A stretch of DNA of 32,651 nt from Chara braunii (Eukaryota > Streptophyta > Charophyceae > Charales > Characeae), in contig BFEA01001079.1 in assembly GCA_003427395.1 (NCBI GenBank), positions 71,453-104,103 of the forward strand. Reading direction: 5' to 3'. The notes under the pieces are model-generated. The model was not told where the DNA came from, ran no database searches, and saw nothing but the letters and a program-made list of their open reading frames with translations. Of the stretch, positions 1 through 9,062 are shown piece after piece; position 1 is the first letter of the stretch, and each line of letters opens with the position of its first letter. The position numbers and the translations under genes were made by a program.

Positions 1-22
1 TCTCCTCTCTCTCTCTCTCTCT
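1..22. repeat. (CT)n microsatellite in LTR
   Basis: A run of CT dinucleotides (GA in the element's sense) occurs here and again at 10,342-10,363 and 10,438-10,459. It lies in the part of the LTR expected to be transcribed, downstream of the candidate TATA box. Confidence 0.8.
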
Positions 23-280
23 CCGATGCGGACAGTCCGTCGTCACGCACCAACCCACGAAGTTGTCACCCCGCTTAGTCCTCCCGCACCCGTCGAACTC
101 GCCTGTGCCCACAGTCCGTCGTGGCCCACGTCAATCCCGCATGTTCGGCACCAGCCCGTCGGGTCGCCCAACTCCTGCTCTACTCACCTCTTACTTCGCT
201 CGCGTGTCGACCCTTCCTGATCGCGCAACCCCGAGCTTCCAACAATGGGTTAAGAGAGCTGACTAATCGCGCAGCCGAAA

Positions 281-287
281 TTTATAG
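281..287 (-). promoter_or_regulatory. Candidate TATA box of 3' LTR
   Basis: The minus strand reads CTATAAA here, and the other LTR keeps the same motif at the equivalent place (10,718-10,724) although the LTRs have diverged. It lies about 0.8 kb inside the U3 end, a reasonable place for an RNA polymerase II start in a 2.3-kb LTR. The transcription start itself is not visible. Confidence 0.4.
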
Positions 288-1075
288 CGTGCATCCATGA
301 GCGAAGAACACAGAGTTACCAAGACTTAGAGTGAAGATTAGAGAGGGAACACATGCGTTCTTCATGATTGGCCGCGACGTGGGGGACGTAACCCTTCTCC
401 ACACATCGATCCGAGCATGCAAGCCGCGGCTTACAAAATTTCAGCAAAAGAAGGAGAGGGAGGGCGGGAGAGATGAAGTGCAAGAAGAGATACAGTTACA
501 ATGGCGCCCGCCCAAAATTACAGTTACACACGCGATCAAGGGCGCCTACTAATCAGAGTACCGTTGCAGCCGCATGAAGAAGCAAGTAAACAAAAAGGCT
601 CCGCGCGGCAGAAAAAATCTCAATTACTGAATTCCTAAATTCCTATCTAATGCCAAAAAGCAAAAAGCACGAATTCTAGAAGGAAAGTCCGAAATTCCGA
701 GAGCCATTGGGGGCTCGACAACATTCGAAAAAGATTCAAGAGGAAATATAAAAAGAACAAAGCAATTTCCCGCGCGATGTCCGCGCCCAAAAAGATCGAA
801 ACCGAACCGAAAGAGACGACGTCGACATTTATTAATCGCGCGCGCGCATGGCATCGCGCCAAACAACCATCCGACCAATCAATCCACCGGCCGTCCGAAG
901 ACACACCCGACCCCGTGCTTTGCCATTCGAAAAAGAAACGACGAAAAAAGATGGAAAAGCGAGGACACTGATGCAATTTTCCACAGATCTTGATCTCCTG
1001 TAATTGGCCCAATCTTCCCAGCTTAGGACCCCTCATTGCAACCGCGCAGAAAATCGCGCGTTACAAAAAGTGGTT

Positions 1076-1091
1076 CGTCACATATGTGACG
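1076..1091. other. 16-bp perfect palindrome at LTR edge
   Basis: CGTCACATATGTGACG is fully self-complementary. It reads as an LTR-type end (CGTCACA) and an LTR-type start (TGTGACG) back to back with TA between. Two further hairpins follow within 75 bases: AGCAAG/CTTGCT (1111-1124) and CGTGTCGA/TCGACACG (1137-1165). The interval 1083-1364 otherwise holds no gene; for an antisense gene it would be the upstream region. Confidence 0.6.
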
Positions 1092-1364
1092 CCCAGGGGG
1101 TTCCAATATTAGCAAGCTCTTGCTTGCTTGTTGACACGTGTCGATTTCTCTAATCGATCGACACGCGGAGCACTTCACTTTATGCCACTTACCGTTCGAT
1201 TGCGTGCGGACGTCATCCAACGTGGCAGTCCTGCTCTTCTACTACTTCCTCAGATTGGGCTCTCGACAATCCAAGGACGGGATTTTTCTCATGCCGTTAC
1301 CATGACACGCATCCATTACCGGTTGCATCAGTAATTAACTAGAAGGGGAAAAGGGAGCCGAAAC

Positions 1365-2349
1365 ATGGCGACATGGCGAGGTGGAGGGCTTAGGGGTAGC
1401 GGGGGCAGGAACCTTTCCATCCCGGCTGCAGATTCTGGAAGCGCTTGGTAGCGGGTGGTCGACTTGTGTGGAGGGAGCCGCCAAGCGCATCCCGCCATCG
1501 CAGCAGCAGTATTTGGATCCCCGGACGGTTCACGATCCTGCCTTCTTCAGGCATCCAACGGCGGAGCAGCTTGCTGCCATTCGAGAGGAGGAAGAGGAGA
1601 AAGAAAGCACTGAGAGTGACGAAGGAGAAGACGAGCGGGAAGAAAGTGGGAAAAGTGACGAAGTACTCGGGGAAGAGGACGAAACCCCCGAAGAAGGAAG
1701 CTATAGCGAGCATAGCGAGGGGGAGCAAAGCGAAGAAGAAGAAGAAGAAAACGAAGGAGAAGAGGAGAAGGAAGAAGGACCTGCGGAATCGGAGTGGGAA
1801 GCTGTGTCGGAAGAAGCGCTGCGCACGGGCACGGAGGCTGAAGAGCCGGAGGCGGCCCGCAAAAGAGAAGAAACCGCGGCCGGGAAGAGGAAGCTAGAGT
1901 TTGCGAGCGGGGCAAGCTTGCACGTCTACGACGACCCAAACCGAGATCCGGAGCCGCCCCGACTAGAACATGGCAACCTCACGGCCACGACGCTGACCTC
2001 ATCAGCGAGGCGACGAAGCCGATCCCCCTCCTCCCCAACCCGTCCCCCAGTTCGCCAACTGAAGATACGGCGTCAATGTGCGAGAAAGCACATGAGGAAT
2101 CGGGTGCTCGTCGTCTTGCGAGATGATGTCGAGAGGGAGATCGTCCGCCAGCTGCGCTACCGGGATCGTGAACTCTTGCGCGATGAGTTTCTGATGTCCG
2201 GGCCGCACTGTACCGAACAGAAACGCGAGGAGTTCTCCCTCCACGTTGGTTCGCCAAGCCTGGATGAACAGCAACTCCAGGCGCTCTATGCAAGGCGGGC
2301 GCGCCTCGTCCTCGGTCCACGTCAGCCGTACCTCAACCAAGCACAGTAA
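1365..2349 (+). CDS. Antisense acidic ORF of the retrotransposon
   Basis: No known family is recognised. The long open frame is 1381-2349 (322 codons) and has no in-frame ATG near its start. An ATG at 1365, one frame away, opens Met-Ala-Thr-Trp-Arg-Gly-Gly; a 1-base indel near 1424 would link the two, so the start is inferred. Residues 1-68 are an ordinary globular-looking segment (GWSTCVEGAAKRIPP, LDPRTVHDPAFF). Residues 69-158 are almost wholly Glu/Asp/Ser/Lys. Residues 210-222 are Arg/Ser-rich and could serve nuclear localisation or RNA binding. The ORF runs opposite to gag-pol between the last sense ORF and the 3' LTR, and its last third (2002-2349) overlaps sense ORF B tail to tail, where the sense strand looks the better coding strand. 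Antisense ORFs in this position occur in some plant Ty3/gypsy elements; their role is unsettled. Confidence 0.5.
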
Positions 2350-2511
2350 AAGCTCGACGAAGTCTTCGCGCCACATGTCCCAGTGTGGGGGATGAATGCC
2401 GGGGACAGCAAGGGTCGTTAGACAGTAGGAAAGGCGAGGATGGATATCGGACTGCCAAAAGCTGTGGAAGGTGGAGGGGAGATCAAAAACGGAGATCGGA
2501 GAGAGACTCAT
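2002..2511 (-). CDS. Extra ORF B downstream of integrase, unknown
   Basis: This 169-codon ORF has no recognised domain. It begins MSLSPISVFDLPSTF and is rich in Trp, Leu, His and Pro (for example PPHWDMWREDFVELLL), a composition typical of a folded protein. It shows no signal peptide, transmembrane segment or zinc motif, so there is no support for an envelope role. Its ATG (2511-2509) overlaps the TGA of ORF A (2510-2508) as ATGA, in the -1 frame. The last ~50 residues become Gly/Ser/Pro-rich and may lie past the real end. It may be a separate protein made by reinitiation, or the C-terminal half of one protein split by a frameshift; the exact ATGA overlap favours the first slightly. Confidence 0.5.
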   Translation of the reverse strand: MSLSPISVFDLPSTFHSFWQSDIHPRLSYCLTTLAVPGIHPPHWDMWREDFVELLLCLVEVRLTWTEDEARPPCIERLELLFIQAWRTNVEGELLAFLFGTVRPGHQKLIAQEFTIPVAQLADDLPLDIISQDDEHPIPHVLSRTLTPYLQLANWGTGWGGGGSASSPR

Positions 2512-2987
2512 TGGGGGCGAGGGAAGGGAATAACAACAGGGAGAACCGCCGACGGATCACGCTGGTACACCCGAAGACCGTCGTATTCGATTGCTCGCTT
2601 CACTGCGACGGTGTCCCCGGGATGAGCCAGAAGCTGGGTCCACTTGGCGACCAGATCGTTTGCCCACGCTCGCAACGATGTCTTCACTGCCGAATGCTGT
2701 AACGGGAGGAGTGTGGAGAGATCGCCACTGAAGTTGATGACGACCGATATGCGGCTGACACCTGGCACCGCTCGCTGATGAACTGCTACTGCCTCGGCTA
2801 ATACCACTGCGTTGGGCCGACCTTCGATTTTGAACAAAGCCGCTGCATACACGCCTTTCGTGCAGAAAAAGTGCGCAAGCTGCCGAAGATCCGGACTGAG
2901 GCGGGGATGATAGACTTGCCGGATCGTCAATCGATCACGGGGCGCAAGCGATGCTTCGCTGAGGGCTCTTTCCTCCAGAAAACTCAT
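2508..2987 (-). CDS. Extra ORF A downstream of integrase, unknown
   Basis: The frame is open from 3020, but the preferred start is the ATG at 2987-2985 (MSFLEERALSEASL), because it overlaps the integrase terminal TGA (2986-2984) as ATGA. The predicted protein is about 159 residues, mixed alpha/beta in appearance (FFCTKGVYAAALFKI, SRISVVINFSGDLS), soluble, and without recognised catalytic motifs. It ends in TGA overlapping the start of ORF B. It has the same strand as gag-pol and lies where some retroelements carry accessory or envelope genes, but nothing here resembles either. Function unknown. Confidence 0.55.
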   Translation of the reverse strand: MSFLEERALSEASLAPRDRLTIRQVYHPRLSPDLRQLAHFFCTKGVYAAALFKIEGRPNAVVLAEAVAVHQRAVPGVSRISVVINFSGDLSTLLPLQHSAVKTSLRAWANDLVAKWTQLLAHPGDTVAVKRAIEYDGLRVYQRDPSAVLPVVIPFPRPQ

Positions 2988-4705
2988 GGTGATGGCGACG
3001 GAGAGGCAGAGAGGGAGCAAGAGGAAGAGGGGGATGGTGGAGAGTCAGAGCCGTCGTCCTTGGTTTCCTCGGAAGGAGAGATGGAGGGAGAAGGGGACGG
3101 AGCAGAGGGGAGGAGGCGAAGATAGGACACGTGGCGTGTGATCGGGCGGGCCGATCGGCTGCCAGAGACTTCAGGGGCGAGGCGCACGGTGTCCACACCA
3201 TTGGGGCCGAACTCAATCACTCGATATCGCTCGAAGAATCGTTACGCTAGCTTACCCTGGCGAGCACATTTCCTCAGCTGCACCACGTCCCCCAATTTGT
3301 ACTGGGGCCATGGATCCGCATTCCCATTTCGGGCCTCGTAGCTCCGGACCTGTCGGCCTTGGGCTAGTTCGGTCATTTTCTGTCGTTTTCGGGCTAGCCT
3401 GGGCAGCGACCGTTCCATCAACTCTAAGTGCCGTTTGGCCTTGTCCCTAGCCGTGGCCATGGTGGGTCGTCGGTTCAATGTAGACTCATCCGGGAGGCTT
3501 GGTATCAAAACGCAAGTGACACTATTGGTCCTTAATTGGAAGGGGCTTAGCCCCGTCGATTCGTGGGGCATTCCGCGATGGACCGCCAGGATGTGATCGA
3601 CGATATCGGGCCAGGGTCTCGGATCCCGTGCCGCGATGTTTCGTCGCAACGCTATCTTTATCATCCGGTTAGCGTTTTCGACCAGCCCATTGGATTGTGA
3701 CACGTGGGGTGCGGTGTTCCGTACGGCGACGCCATGTATGACCAGCTTCTTTAACACTTCTCCTCTGAATTCAGCCCCGTTATCGGTCAGGATCTCTTCC
3801 GTATCCTGATGCATCCCGAGGAAACGGTTGACATATCGCGCGATTTCCGTGGCTTGCCGCGTGCGACAAGGATACGCTTCGATCCATTTCGAGAAATGGT
3901 CGACAAATACCAATAGGACTGAATATTCGCAACTATTAGGGCCAGGGGGCACCACTATGTCGGTAGTGTCCATGCTTACTCTTTGAAATGGCCGTTCAAC
4001 AACCGTGGGCACTATCGATCTTGGCGGCTGAATCGGCGCTTTATCAGCGGCGCAGACTTGCCAGTTGGCGACGATGTATTTCACATCGTCGCGGATATTG
4101 GACCAGTACCACTCATTTTTGTTGATAGCGGACTTCGTGATTCGTACGGCAAAATGAGCCGCAGTTTCCTCGTGTGTCGTCTTAACCCAGTCATACCTCA
4201 TGAACGGATGCGGCACCACCATCCAAATCCCACTGTGGTCCGTTTTCCGTTTTTCTAATCTACCCTCTATCCATTGATAATCCCGAGCCCTTTCGTTGGC
4301 CCTCCTTCGATCTTCCTTGGTGAAATCCTGGAGGGGGTTACCTACTAGGGTGGCAATTAAGGCAATATCCGTCCATACTTCGACCCTTCTAAACTTTCGG
4401 GTCTTTTCCAATCCTTCTGACGTGGCATCCAAAAAGCGAGCCTCGGTCGGAATTTTGTCGGTCCGGTGCAAGGGGCACAACCATGGTTTACTATCGTTTC
4501 TGTATTGGATGCACGAGCCATGGGCCCGTACAACGCACTGTTGACAATCTATCCAATCGACATACCCTTCGCCGTTAGGATGCCTGGGAACCGAATAGAC
4601 GAGGGAGAGGGCTTTGCAAAAATAGCAAAATTTGTTAGGCAGGGAGAGGAAAGACGAAGAGGAAGGGGGGGAGAGAGGGGTAGTGGGGTTACCTCCGTCA
4701 CCCAT
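2984..4705 (-). CDS. Integrase with N-terminal PHD-like finger, one internal stop
   Basis: This enzyme would insert element cDNA into chromosomes. From ATG 4705, residues 27-80 hold C-x2-C, C-x2-C, H-x2-C and C-x2-H with Trp two residues before Cys77 (PWLCPLH), the spacing of a PHD finger (C27, C30, C54, C57, H62, C65, C77, H80). The integrase HHCC finger follows (H178, H184, then W215 where the first Cys belongs, C218), so that finger is damaged. The DDE core is intact: D246, D308 (LTDNG) and E343 (D-x34-E). After GDVVQLR the frame meets TAA (3244-3242) but continues in the same frame (FERYRVIEFGPNGVDTVRL) to TGA at 2984, which looks like the C-terminal SH3-like domain. The ATG overlaps the end of the RT frame as ATGGGTGA. 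No chromodomain is seen. Confidence 0.88.
4466..4627 (-). other. PHD-like zinc-finger segment of integrase
   Basis: Residues 27-80 of the integrase ORF. The ligand pattern is C-x2-C-x23-C-x2-C-x4-H-x2-C-x11-C-x2-H, with the aromatic residue two positions before the seventh ligand that PHD fingers use in their core. The last ligand is His rather than Cys. PHD fingers commonly read histone H3 tails, so a role in choosing insertion sites is a reasonable inference. Confidence 0.6.
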
Positions 4706-4784
4706 CGCCAGCGTTTTGCTTCTTGCTACATGGGAGAACTGCCACTTGTCCGTACTTCGGCTCGTTGGTCAAGTCCGACTCTTT

Positions 4785-6086
4785 CTATGGTGTAATTTCC
4801 TCGCCCTTTGGTACCTTGGCAGGTCGATGCAGACGTGTCAGCCCGTTTGTGTTGCCGTGTCGCTCTGTCTTTCGATGGACGATGTCGAAATCGTATTCTT
4901 GCAGTCGCACCGCCCAACGGTTAATCATGCCAGTGTAGTTCGTGAGGTTCTTCAAAGCTAGCAGAGGCTCGTGATCCGTCACGAGGCGAAACTTCTGTCC
5001 GTAGAGATACGGATGGAAGTGCTGGATTCCCCAGACCACTGCATAGCATTCGCCTTGAGGTGCGGAGTCGTTCCTTCGTTCGTCCGGCACGGTTCGTGAT
5101 GCGTACTCGATGACGTGTTCGCGACCATCGTTCCTCTTCTGCGCTAAAATAGCGGAAATAGCTTCCGGTTGCCAGTCCGTGATGAGAATGAACTGCTTCG
5201 AGGGGTCCGGTCGAATCAGAATAGGGGCCGTCGCCAAAGTGTCCTTGAGGGTTGCAAAGGCCTGCTGGCACTCCGCGCCCCAGCTGAGAGGCTGGTCCTT
5301 CCGTAACAGATTCGTTAGTGGTCGTGCAATCGCGGCAAAGCCCTTGATGAAGCGCCGGTAGTACGACGCCAATCCCAAGAAGGCTTGAACCTGCATCAGT
5401 GATGTGGGAACCGGAGCTTCCTTCACCGCCGCAACTTTTCTCGAGTCTGGCCGCAATCCTCCACGTGTCAAGACGTAGGCCAAGAACGAAATTTCCGAGA
5501 GGAAAAATTTGCTCTTCTCAAGCGCAATTTTGAACCCAGCGTCTCTCAATGCACCCAATGTCCATTCGATGTGTTGCGCGTGCCCGTGATAGGTTTCCGA
5601 GTAGACCAGGATGTCATCCATGTACACGATCACACAGAAGTTGATCATTCCTTGCGTCAGCCGTGTCTTGCTGATGAAGTTCTGGAACGTCATGTTCATC
5701 GCTCGCTGGAACGTGGCAGGCACATTGCAAATCCCTATCGGACACCGAACCCATTGCCACATGCCTTCAAACAACACAAATGCTATCTTTGGCCGATCTT
5801 CTTCCCTTACCAGAATATGATGGAAGCCATACCGAATATCAAACTTACTGAAATATTTAGCGCACCCAATCGCATCCAACAAATAATCAATCCGGGGGAA
5901 GGGATACACATCTTTGATCGTGATTTCATTCAACTTGCGATAATCGATGCAAATGCGAATCACTCCGTTCTTCTTCGGTACTAACACTACAGGAAAGGAC
6001 CAGGGTCTAGTAGCGGGTTCAATCCAACCGCTGGCTTCGAACTCCCGAATTCGTTCGAGAGCCTTTTTGCGTTCAATCAAGGAATA
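4785..6086 (-). CDS. Reverse transcriptase and RNase H
   Basis: This enzyme copies element RNA into DNA and removes the RNA strand. Numbering from the Met at 6080, the RT has the fingers motif WSFPVVLVPKKNG, catalytic D81 (FSKFD), PATFQRAMN, the YMDD box (residues 153-156) and the thumb/connection FLGLASYYRRFIKGFA. RNase H follows with D302 (TDWQ), E344 (QGECYAVVW) and D369 (VTDHEPL). The fourth acidic residue, expected in the HGNADGL-type motif, is Asn412 (HGNTNGL), which should cripple RNase H. Upstream the same frame reads a normal gypsy linker (HEIQTGNHPP) into KPY, then TGA (6089-6087) where CGA is likely ancestral. TAG (4787-4785) ends the ORF, but the frame stays open to TGA at 4698, overlapping the integrase start. 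Confidence 0.93.
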   Translation of the reverse strand, partial: YSLIERKKALERIREFEASGWIEPATRPWSFPVVLVPKKNGVIRICIDYRKLNEITIKDVYPFPRIDYLLDAIGCAKYFSKFDIRYGFHHILVREEDRPKIAFVLFEGMWQWVRCPIGICNVPATFQRAMNMTFQNFISKTRLTQGMINFCVIVYMDDILVYSETYHGHAQHIEWTLGALRDAGFKIALEKSKFFLSEISFLAYVLTRGGLRPDSRKVAAVKEAPVPTSLMQVQAFLGLASYYRRFIKGFAAIARPLTNLLRKDQPLSWGAECQQAFATLKDTLATAPILIRPDPSKQFILITDWQPEAISAILAQKRNDGREHVIEYASRTVPDERRNDSAPQGECYAVVWGIQHFHPYLYGQKFRLVTDHEPLLALKNLTNYTGMINRWAVRLQEYDFDIVHRKTERHGNTNGLTRLHRPAKVPKGEEITP

Positions 6087-6266
6087 TCAATAAGGTTTGC
6101 AATGAATCGGGGGGTGATTTCCTGTCTGAATTTCATGTTGGATTACTAGCGACGACCCGATGTCAGTGTCTGACACACTAATTGCTCCTTGGTATTCCGT
6201 TAGAATATCCGCAATCACCCGGTGAATTTCATCCGGCACATATTGTGGAACGTGCAGTTCAAAAAG

Positions 6267-7367
6267 TTAGTCCCAGATCCGAACGTCAATTTGTTTCGTG
6301 TTCGCCTGTTTTGTCAAGTCGGGTGGAGGCGCCGAGATGAATGAATGATTCGATCGCCAGGAGAACACCGTGACCATCATCTGAGCATCTTCTTCTCGGA
6401 TTGTCAAGTGTCCTTCCGGGGTAATCCCGTCGCAGACATCCTGCCATGACACTTCCTTAGTTGCAATCTTTATCCCCAGTCCGCTTGTTTCTGCTTGAAA
6501 ATGCCCAGGGGGTTCCATAGAGCTTGCTTCCGCCCCCAAGCGTAACAATCTCACTTCTTTAGCCGATGTTAGTAAGGACCTAGGTAGTTCCGTAATGTCG
6601 CAATAATGCTTTTTATCGCTATACCTGGCGAGGAAAGGGGTGATCCCTTCGTACAAAGTTTGAGGGGGTTCCAAAGAGTCGACCATCCTCAAAATCTGCA
6701 CGAGGTGCTCTCCCAAGATCATTGCCTTGGTCCTTTGAATCTTTCGGCTAGTCAGCTGCATCGTTCTCGCTATCATTTTGGGCGGCGGGTAGTAAACGCG
6801 TTGTCGTACCAATTTCAAGATCTCCTGATCATCTTCGTCACTGCTTTCCGCATCATCAGTTGATGGCTTCCCTTCTACGGGTTCGTCCCAGGAAATCATG
6901 CGGAGAGTCCCTGCCATCATCGACGAAACCCGCGGAACCACGTTAATAGTAGTGCGAAGGGTCAATCGCATGGGCACAGCGTAGGGTTTTCCTCCTGTAT
7001 TTTGGAGGACGATCGATCGTCGTTCGAAATCCAGGTTTGCTCGTAATGCCACAAAAGCGGGAAGTCTGAAAAGAACGTCGTACGTATTAACATCTAGTAC
7101 TACTACATCCCCAAGCGCGTGTACTTTTCCTAATCGGAAGGCGACGTTGGTCATTCTCCCCACAGTTTTAATATTTTTCTCGTCTGCCGAAACGAGCTGA
7201 TCTTTCTCGGTGAGCATGATCAGATCGTTTTTCCTGCCTGCCCTTTCGACCACTCTCAGTGAAATAGCCAACACAGTTGCTCCTGAGTCTATAATGGTGT
7301 TGTAAGGAATCCCCCAAATTTCTATATCGCACTCTGCGGATTTCCACGGAATGGGTTTAATTCGCAA
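6267..7367 (-). CDS. Aspartic protease and pol linker
   Basis: A retropepsin that would cut the gag-pol precursor. The active site is IIDSGATV (Asp27). The downstream block DVLFRLPAFVALRANLDF matches the usual flap-to-helix region, but with Phe-Arg where retropepsins have Leu-Gly, probably a damaging change. The remaining ~230 residues are a poorly conserved linker towards RT. The frame is the same as the zinc-knuckle part of gag upstream and RT downstream. It is parted from gag by TGA (7490-7488) and from RT by TAA (6269-6267) and TGA (6089-6087), so these three were probably once one polyprotein. Between the gag stop and residue 1 the frame is open with no ATG, so the listed start is only the edge of good similarity. 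Confidence 0.85.
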   Translation of the reverse strand: MRIKPIPWKSAECDIEIWGIPYNTIIDSGATVLAISLRVVERAGRKNDLIMLTEKDQLVSADEKNIKTVGRMTNVAFRLGKVHALGDVVVLDVNTYDVLFRLPAFVALRANLDFERRSIVLQNTGGKPYAVPMRLTLRTTINVVPRVSSMMAGTLRMISWDEPVEGKPSTDDAESSDEDDQEILKLVRQRVYYPPPKMIARTMQLTSRKIQRTKAMILGEHLVQILRMVDSLEPPQTLYEGITPFLARYSDKKHYCDITELPRSLLTSAKEVRLLRLGAEASSMEPPGHFQAETSGLGIKIATKEVSWQDVCDGITPEGHLTIREEDAQMMVTVFSWRSNHSFISAPPPDLTKQANTKQIDVRIWD

Positions 7368-7487
7368 GAAATGATCGTCTTTCTGAATTAATCCTATCCG
7401 TATCGGATGCGGAGTGCTTGTTGGGTTTTCTTCCGGCGCGGGGCCTTTGGCTTTTACGTTCGGTGCTCGGGCGAGAGCGAATCGCTT

Positions 7488-8922
7488 TCAATTCGCTTTA
7501 CAGTGCTGTAACATTCGCTCATTTGCTTGCTCGGAGATCGAGAGTAGGTGACCGATCAGAAGGGAAATCCGATGATCCAAGGCTCGGATGATGTTTAGCA
7601 CATCGATCTCTCCTGTGACGAAGGTGGGTCCTCCCGACTCCATTTCTCCTAAGGACGGTCGCCACTCCGCCACCTCTTTTGGTTCCGGCGTTGGTCTGAT
7701 TATCCCGATCATTCCAAGCCCAGGATATCCCAGCGATACGTACTGATCTAGTGGAATTAGCTCGGCGGCCTCTTCCGTGGTGGCCAAGGCACTTCCCCCA
7801 CCCTCCACTTCTTCCATCAAGGCTCCGACTCGTCCAGGTCCGTCGGCGATGGGAGCAGCGGCCATGGGTGCGGCTCCGGTCCACGGTTGTGGGGGTCGGT
7901 GGGGGCAATCACGGGCTAGATGGCCTGATTGATGACAGGCGTAACAGACATTCAGATTGTTTGCGACTCCTCCGAGCGCAGGGGCCGGGGCTAATCCTTG
8001 CTGCATCGGAGGGGCACGTACCGTAATGGGTCGCATGTTCCTCATCATGGCTTCTAGCCGAGCATTGTGCTCTCGCTGCTCCTTTTTGTTTTCCTGGATC
8101 AGACTAATCAAGGTTTTGGTTAGTTCGAAAATGGCCGCCGATTCGTTTGATCGTACAGACGCCTCAACCGGTGGCGGGGGTAATGCCCTAACGGGCGGGG
8201 GCAGTCTCACTTAGGATTACTCGTTTGGGGCCTATCTGTTCCATATAGGTGACAGGTCCTGATACGAACCCCATGTTTTCAAATTTGTACTGTAAAGCAG
8301 CCATCTCTGCTCTGGCTTGAGCGAGCTCGGTCGAATCTTCGTCTCTAGGGTAATCTTCTTCTTCCAGGAAGTTCGCCGCGAACTTCCATTCCATTTATTC
8401 CGCAGCAGCCATAATTTGTTGTAGCGTATGAGTGACGGGGGAAAATTGCTTTTGCAACTTTGCCCTTATCGTTCGACTGCGGAGTCCGTCAATGAACAAA
8501 TCTCTCCCGATTTGCTCACCTCGCTTAGTTTTTATGAACATTCTGTAGAACCGGTTTCGATATTCCGCAACGGATTCGAGCGGTTTTTGCACTCGATCCT
8601 TGATCATGTACAGCGCTTGCTCGGGGTGGACATAATCGAATCGGTTCATAAAGTCCCGTTCGAAGGTCGGGAGATCCACCCACACATAGGTACTATACCA
8701 GTGATGAGCGTCTCCTCCCATTCAAGCCGGAATGTTGATTTGTGCTTCGTGATCGTCGTACTGTTGTGCTCTAAGCGTGGCCAGCCATGCTCCTGCGAGA
8801 TGGTGCGCTGGATCAAACAGATAGAGATCTAGTGGCGACATGGGAGCTCGTGCACGTGGGGCAGGTTGATTAGGTGGATTAGCATTTTGTTGCGGAACCG
8901 GATTTTGCACATTGGCAGCCAT
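7488..8922 (-). pseudogene. gag, broken by two stops and a frame change
   Basis: Gag forms the virus-like particle that packages element RNA. The start ATG at 8922 lies about 140 bases past the PBS. The first frame reads a Pro/Asn-rich N-terminus, then TGA (8724-8722, probably once TGG), then the retrotransposon gag domain (MGGDAHHWYSTYV, FERDFMNRFDYVHPEQ, ESVAEYRNRFYRMF), then TAA (8397-8395), then an acidic segment to 8188. The next frame opens at 8210 and carries the CCHC knuckle CYACHQSGHLARDC (7946-7905), which binds nucleic acid, and ends in TGA at 7488. The frames overlap by 23 bases across a C-rich run, so one indel, or less likely +1 frameshifting, joins them. The stop at 7488 is in frame with protease; readthrough is possible, but decay is simpler given the other stops. 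Confidence 0.85.
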
Positions 8923-9062
8923 ATTGGTTGCTCGTCGGTTAGCCGATCTGCTTGTGGTGACGATAGGGTCGCGTCTATGCGCGTTCCGAGGGCGAGGTCG
9001 CCCACGGTTAGCCAGGTCGCCTAGTTAACGTGCTATTAATCCTAAGACCCTATTCACGTGTC

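Larger units (their letters stand above)
1..1082 (-). repeat. 3' LTR, partial (U3 side)
   Basis: Positions 1-1058 match 10,438-11,496 in the same orientation with only small indels. Read on the minus strand the LTR probably begins TGTGACG at 1082; the last 24 bases (1059-1082) have no partner in the other LTR, which stops short. The U5 part lies off the window. No polypurine tract is recognisable just outside 1082, which is unexpected for a 3' LTR and leaves this boundary uncertain. Open frames inside this block are not genes. Confidence 0.8.

Noticed and set aside
1390-1939. Two minus-strand ORFs and a basic plus-strand ORF over the acidic region
   Set aside because: They are shadows of the GA-rich tract coding for the acidic antisense ORF: Leu/Phe-rich on the other strand, Lys/Arg-rich in the shifted frame.
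8188-8210. Programmed +1 frameshift between the gag frames
   Set aside because: A 23-base frame overlap at a C-rich run could allow it, but gag has two other stops in this copy, so an indel is simpler.
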